The notes beneath the pieces were generated by a model. That model had not been told where the DNA came from and made no database searches. It saw only the letters and a list, made by a program, of their open reading frames with translations. Below are positions 59,830 to 64,000 of a DNA stretch of 64,000 nt, in pieces (the first letter of the stretch is position 1; each line of letters begins with the position of its first letter). The position numbers were made by a program, and so were the translations under genes. The stretch lies in contig NC_071349.1 in assembly GCF_027744825.2 (NCBI RefSeq), positions 19,406,501 through 19,470,500 on the forward strand. The letters are read 5' to 3'. This DNA is from Synchiropus splendidus. Taxonomy: Eukaryota; Chordata; Actinopteri; Syngnathiformes; Callionymidae.

Positions 59830-62800
59830 TTGTTTTACACTCGGTTCAGTGTTCTACTTTGGCTGTATTTGGGTCAGTTGGTTGACAACACCCTTAACAG
59901 CCGGTGATGTAAGGGTTAGGGGATATTTCAACCCTGTCCATATGACATGAAACCCCCTCTCCTCCACTGTCTCAGACTGGCTGTGACCTTGCATGACCTC
60001 TGTAAAGCCGTCCGAGCCTGAGCCCCCACAAGGATCCCGTGGATGGATGAAGGAATGAGACCTGTCCTCCTGCATCTTAAAATCAATGAAAATGTAAAGT
60101 TGTTTATCATTTCTCTTCACCGTGACTAAAGGATTGGCCCTCACAGCTGGACGACTCTTGAGATATCATCTCCATGAAAACCCATGATGGTATCAGAGCT
60201 CCTCTTCCTGCCGGCTGGCTCCCGGGGGAAACAAATCCATGTCATCATGAGGGGTGGGACGCGCCTGCACGCTGGCTGAGGGTAACTCTAGCTGCCCTCC
60301 ATCAGAGTGGCTGTGTGCGTTTGTGCTGCTCTAGACGGTTTTTCTGCCGCAGCGACCTCCGCTGTCCTTCTGATCACCTTTCCTCTCGCCCTGCCAGTGC
60401 TACATTTATTCTCATTTACTGAGATAATCTGATTCGCCGTCTGGCTACCATGTGAACACAGCAATAATCTTTTGAAGAGGCTTTTTAAAACATGATATAA
60501 TAGTCGCTATTGAAGAGGGCAGATGCAGTTCAGCGCTATAGACTGGTAACATGGACCAGGGCACTTTCTAAAATGGAAGAAAACATCCCACAGAAGCTAA
60601 ATAAAGTAAATAAATACATGAATAAACAAAACCCTACCTTTATTTTGAAGTGAAAAGAGCTGTGAATATCATTTTTGCTGGAGTTCAAACCCCATGTGCT
60701 CACTGTTTATTTTCAGTTTCTGACAGGATTTGAGTCTGACCCATTGAATCCCTCTGTTTCGGCCCCATTCGTCGAAACCTCCAGCCTCAAAGCCGCCACT
60801 GTTGCCCTCACGCTCAGTGGAAGTTTACAGCTCTGATGTAACTTAGTGGGGCTCAATAGACTCTGTTGCCAGAGCGAGGGGCCACAGCGGGCGCTCGTAA
60901 ACGCACGCAACCCTGATCAATATTTTGGTAGATGACAGAGGAGGTTGGGCGGTGGAACCGGCGGTTGCAGTCGCAGCTGCAGAGCCAAACAGCAGCCGGC
61001 GGACGGAGCGAGAGTCAATATTAAAGGGGTAAATCGGAGAGCAACCAGCGAGGTGATTTGGATGGACGTCCTTCAGGAATGGGAAGGATGAGTCTGTTTT
61101 CCCTCAAAATTCCTGGTGAACCTGCTACTGGGGACGATGAGAGACGTGCAGCTGTAAAGGTGGAATGATGAATGTGCTGTTATTATGCGTGTGACCCCAG
61201 CCAGAGACAGGGAGAGTCACAGGGCTGCGAGCCATTAAGGCTTATGGAGCTGAACAAACCAGTCCAACTCAAGGTTGGTAACCAATTCCACCCACGTTCG
61301 CCTCATCCTGAGGTGCGACTTGCATATCCTGAAATATGTCATTTCACCCAACTTAATTCTGCGCCACTTTCGATCATGAAGGTCAGAAAGAAAACACAAG
61401 GAAACAGGGATGTGGTTGTGGTGAATTTTAGTGTTTTCAAAAAAAGACACGTTTGCGTGTGCCGTGTCCACCAGAAGGGACGGACTGGGCTGCCCATGAG
61501 TGATGGTTATCTACTCTCGTGATTAAAAACTAGTCGTTTTGCTGTCATCAGTGATATATAATAAATGTCAAAAATACCCCCTTTTCTTCCTTGTTTCTCA
61601 GTTGACTCACATCTGGATTGGTGTTACGATATGTTCCGTTCCTCAGAGCACAGACAGATCCGTCCGTATCCGGAGCCGTACGTAACGTTGAGCATCAGTG
61701 GGCCTTAAGGAGGGGCAGGAATGGACTGTTCTGTAAACATTGCTTTAGTTTGGCGGTGATTCGGAAGAGCTCAGGACTTCGTGTGAGTTTCACGCCCCTG
61801 TACAGGTTCCTGAGAGTCGGTTAGTCACAGCAGCCACTTCAGATCAGATTTACGACAACTGTGAGATTCTTTTTCTATAGACAAGTTTTATCTTTTATTT
61901 AGCTGTTATTTTGACGTGAATGGTGCGTTTGTGAGTGTGAACCAGCCTGAAAAGCTTCGTCATAATCGGCAGAAAGATATGACTGGCAGTGAGTGTTTAT
62001 TATGACCAAACAGGCGCCAGTGTTCCCAGTAAGGTCAACGCTTGCTGCTGTTTTCTTCCCTGTTGGAAGCCCTGGTTTGTGCTGCTGAAAGGTGTTATCA
62101 ATGACTATTCAGCAGAGGCAACGTGAGATGGAATAGATAGGAGTCACCAAGGGATTTATAAATAGAAATGATTGTTTTGTGCTTCAGGAATGGTCTTTGA
62201 CTTCCTGATCGTCCACTCTGTTGTTGGCCAGGTGTTTATCTCTCAGCAGGGTTTTATTGTGTTCACACTTCCGGGTGCAGACGTGGCTGTGAACCGGAGC
62301 CAGGTGATGTCTTGAGGTGGATACGGTGGAGGGTTGAAGGTTCCGTCGACTCTGGATGAGCGTCCCAGGGTGTAACCTGTCCCAGATTTAGCCTTGGATA
62401 AACACTCCCTGCTGTTGTCGTCGGGTTTTGTTTGTGCGCTTTAATAACGATGATCTGGCTGGAAATTCCATCGTTGTGCGAAAGCAAACATTGTAAGGTG
62501 AGAGGGTGTTCTGCTGGAGGTCGCTCGCTGGCCTGGTTCCTGACATGAAACGTTCTTCCTGCCTTGAAAGAAATGTGCTAATCCCTCTTTGCCCCGTCCA
62601 GCCAGACTTTGGAGACGAAAACGGCCCCCAAATGCGCTTTTGTTCTTCAAGCAAGCTTTTTGTACTCCTGCCCTTTCTCTGAACCAGCTGTTGTGTAATA
62701 GTTGCAGCCATGACACACTTTCCTCCAGAGGCTTTTGTGTAGCAGAGGAAATACTCGCGGATGTGTGCTCTTTGATGCCTTTATTGACCAGAGCCTGTGA

Positions 62801-64000
62801 GAAACGGAGGAAAGCTGTTGCTTGTGTGGGCCTCCTGACACCCAACACCAAAGACTGTGTGTGTGCTAAGCTGCTGGATTTGGAGGGAGCACATGATGGA
62901 GGCAGCTATACCCTCTGTATAGCTATGCCTTACGTAAGACGCCACCTCAGTCCCTCGGTAAATAGCTGCGGCCGTCACGAGCACCGTCTCTTCATGTCGA
63001 GGAGGTTTTAGTCACCATGTCCTCAGGTGAACCAAAAAGTGGAGGCATGAAACACACAAGGACTGTGGAAGTTGTCTCGGGCTGAAACAATTCATGGATT
63101 AACTGACAGGCTGACGTGATTCCTGCTGCACGCTGCGAGTCAGACAGACAGACGGAGGAAGGCGTGAGGGAAAGGTCGCGGTTCATGAAGCTCCTTCGTG
63201 GTGGAGAAACTGACTCGGCTGCTCCTGACTTTCAGTGAACGTTTGACTTTAGGTTCTGGCTCATTATGTCACTAGTATATTAGTATTTATTTATTCATGG
63301 AGCTTGTGCATCTAGTTACTCAAGTTACCTGGATGTAACACCGGTTCTAAGAGTGTTTTGCTGGTTTGATCTGCCTCTGGGCCAAGTAAACCAATATAGA
63401 AGCCCATTAGGGGGTGGAGCCTGTATGACATGGAAGTGAAACCAGAACATGACCCTCATTGATTCATTATTGGACATTACAGAGGTTTGTTGTTGTTGTT
63501 TTGTGAGGTCTGATAGTCACGAATGTTTGGCTTCATATTTTTGTCATTATTATTATATAATAAAACAGTAAAGCACAACAAAAAGACTTCAATGTCTGTG
63601 AAGCAGAAGAAGAATTGTGGACTGAATTGAATGCATTGTGTGACAGTAGTGTAGCCATGTTATGTAAAAAAAGACAAATGTCATGTCATTTGTCATGTAA
63701 GGTCTTTACAAAGTGCTTGAAGGTGTGTGAATTGCTTTCAATGCAAAACAATGATTTTTAGGATTATCAGGGACTCATGGAATAAATATACTTTTATGGA
63801 GCAAAAGCACCAACTACTCAATCAAAACAATAAGAGAATATAGAAAGAGGGAATGCAGGACCTGCACAGCTGCTCCTCCTGCTGGACAGACGGGGAGGGA
63901 GCGCCTCCTGGTGACAAACACAGCTGAGAAGGCTGGGGTTTCACCCCTATGAAATGCCAGTGTAGGGTGTCCAGATCCCTGCGTAGGGCCCCCGTGTTGT
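59830..64000. other. Unannotated sequence to the window end
   Basis: No coding exon could be supported on either strand. A locally CpG-rich stretch at about 60940-61020 (CGGCGGTTGCAGTCGCAGC, CCGGCGGACGGAGCGAG) could be regulatory. The 140-codon frame at 62589-63011 has no recognisable domain and is overlapped by frames of similar length on the other strand. Confidence 0.4.

Noticed and set aside
62589..63011. 140-codon plus-strand frame
   Set aside because: No domain, opposite-strand frames of similar length, and no splice or promoter context.
1..64000. CRISPR arrays, bacterial operons, phage or intact retroviral genes
   Set aside because: No regularly spaced repeats, no operon-like gene packing and no intact transposase, polymerase or envelope frame were seen.

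Overview
This window is vertebrate nuclear DNA, almost certainly from a ray-finned (teleost) fish. Coding sequence is split into many short exons with GT-AG introns, many of them only 60-100 bp. The proteins match vertebrate families, and the non-coding DNA carries microsatellites, a tRNA-derived SINE fragment and small terminal-inverted-repeat elements. There are no bacterial operons, CRISPR arrays or phage genes. All gene models were built by hand from reading frames, splice consensus and intron phase. In each multi-exon gene every exon junction keeps the reading frame.

Layout, left to right. (1) 0-5.3 kb: no gene identified; two weak exon-like stretches on the minus strand and a CpG-rich stretch near 4.2-4.6 kb. 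(2) 5.3-9.1 kb: two tandem minus-strand NAT8/camello-type N-acetyltransferase genes, each with an intronless 220-codon ORF behind a non-coding first exon. (3) 9.9-17.9 kb: slc39a8 (ZIP8 metal transporter), minus strand, 8 coding exons, 451 aa, with a CpG-rich promoter. (4) 18.7-24.9 kb: manba (lysosomal beta-mannosidase), minus strand, 17 coding exons, 887 aa, with both catalytic glutamates present. (5) 24.9-29.0 kb: intergenic. (6) 29.0-54.0 kb: an MTA-family chromatin gene, closest to mta1, plus strand, 17 coding exons, 622 aa, with an 8.2 kb first intron. (7) 54.2-64 kb: mostly repeats, plus a CpG-rich stretch at 56.8-57.4 kb that ends in a splice donor and may be the non-coding first exon of a gene to the right.

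The genes are not a functional unit. slc39a8 imports zinc, manganese, iron and cadmium. manba degrades mannose-containing glycans in the lysosome. The NAT8-like enzymes are ER acetyltransferases. MTA1 is a NuRD co-repressor scaffold. slc39a8 and manba also lie near each other on human 4q24 in the same relative orientation, but there NFKB1 sits between them; here nothing does.

I found no clearly new biological system. The points most worth checking are: the short C-terminus of the MTA1-like protein; a stop-free, in-frame 234 bp intron in that gene; a probable gene-conversion tract between the NAT8 copies; and three families of small repeats with copies or paired ends inside the window.
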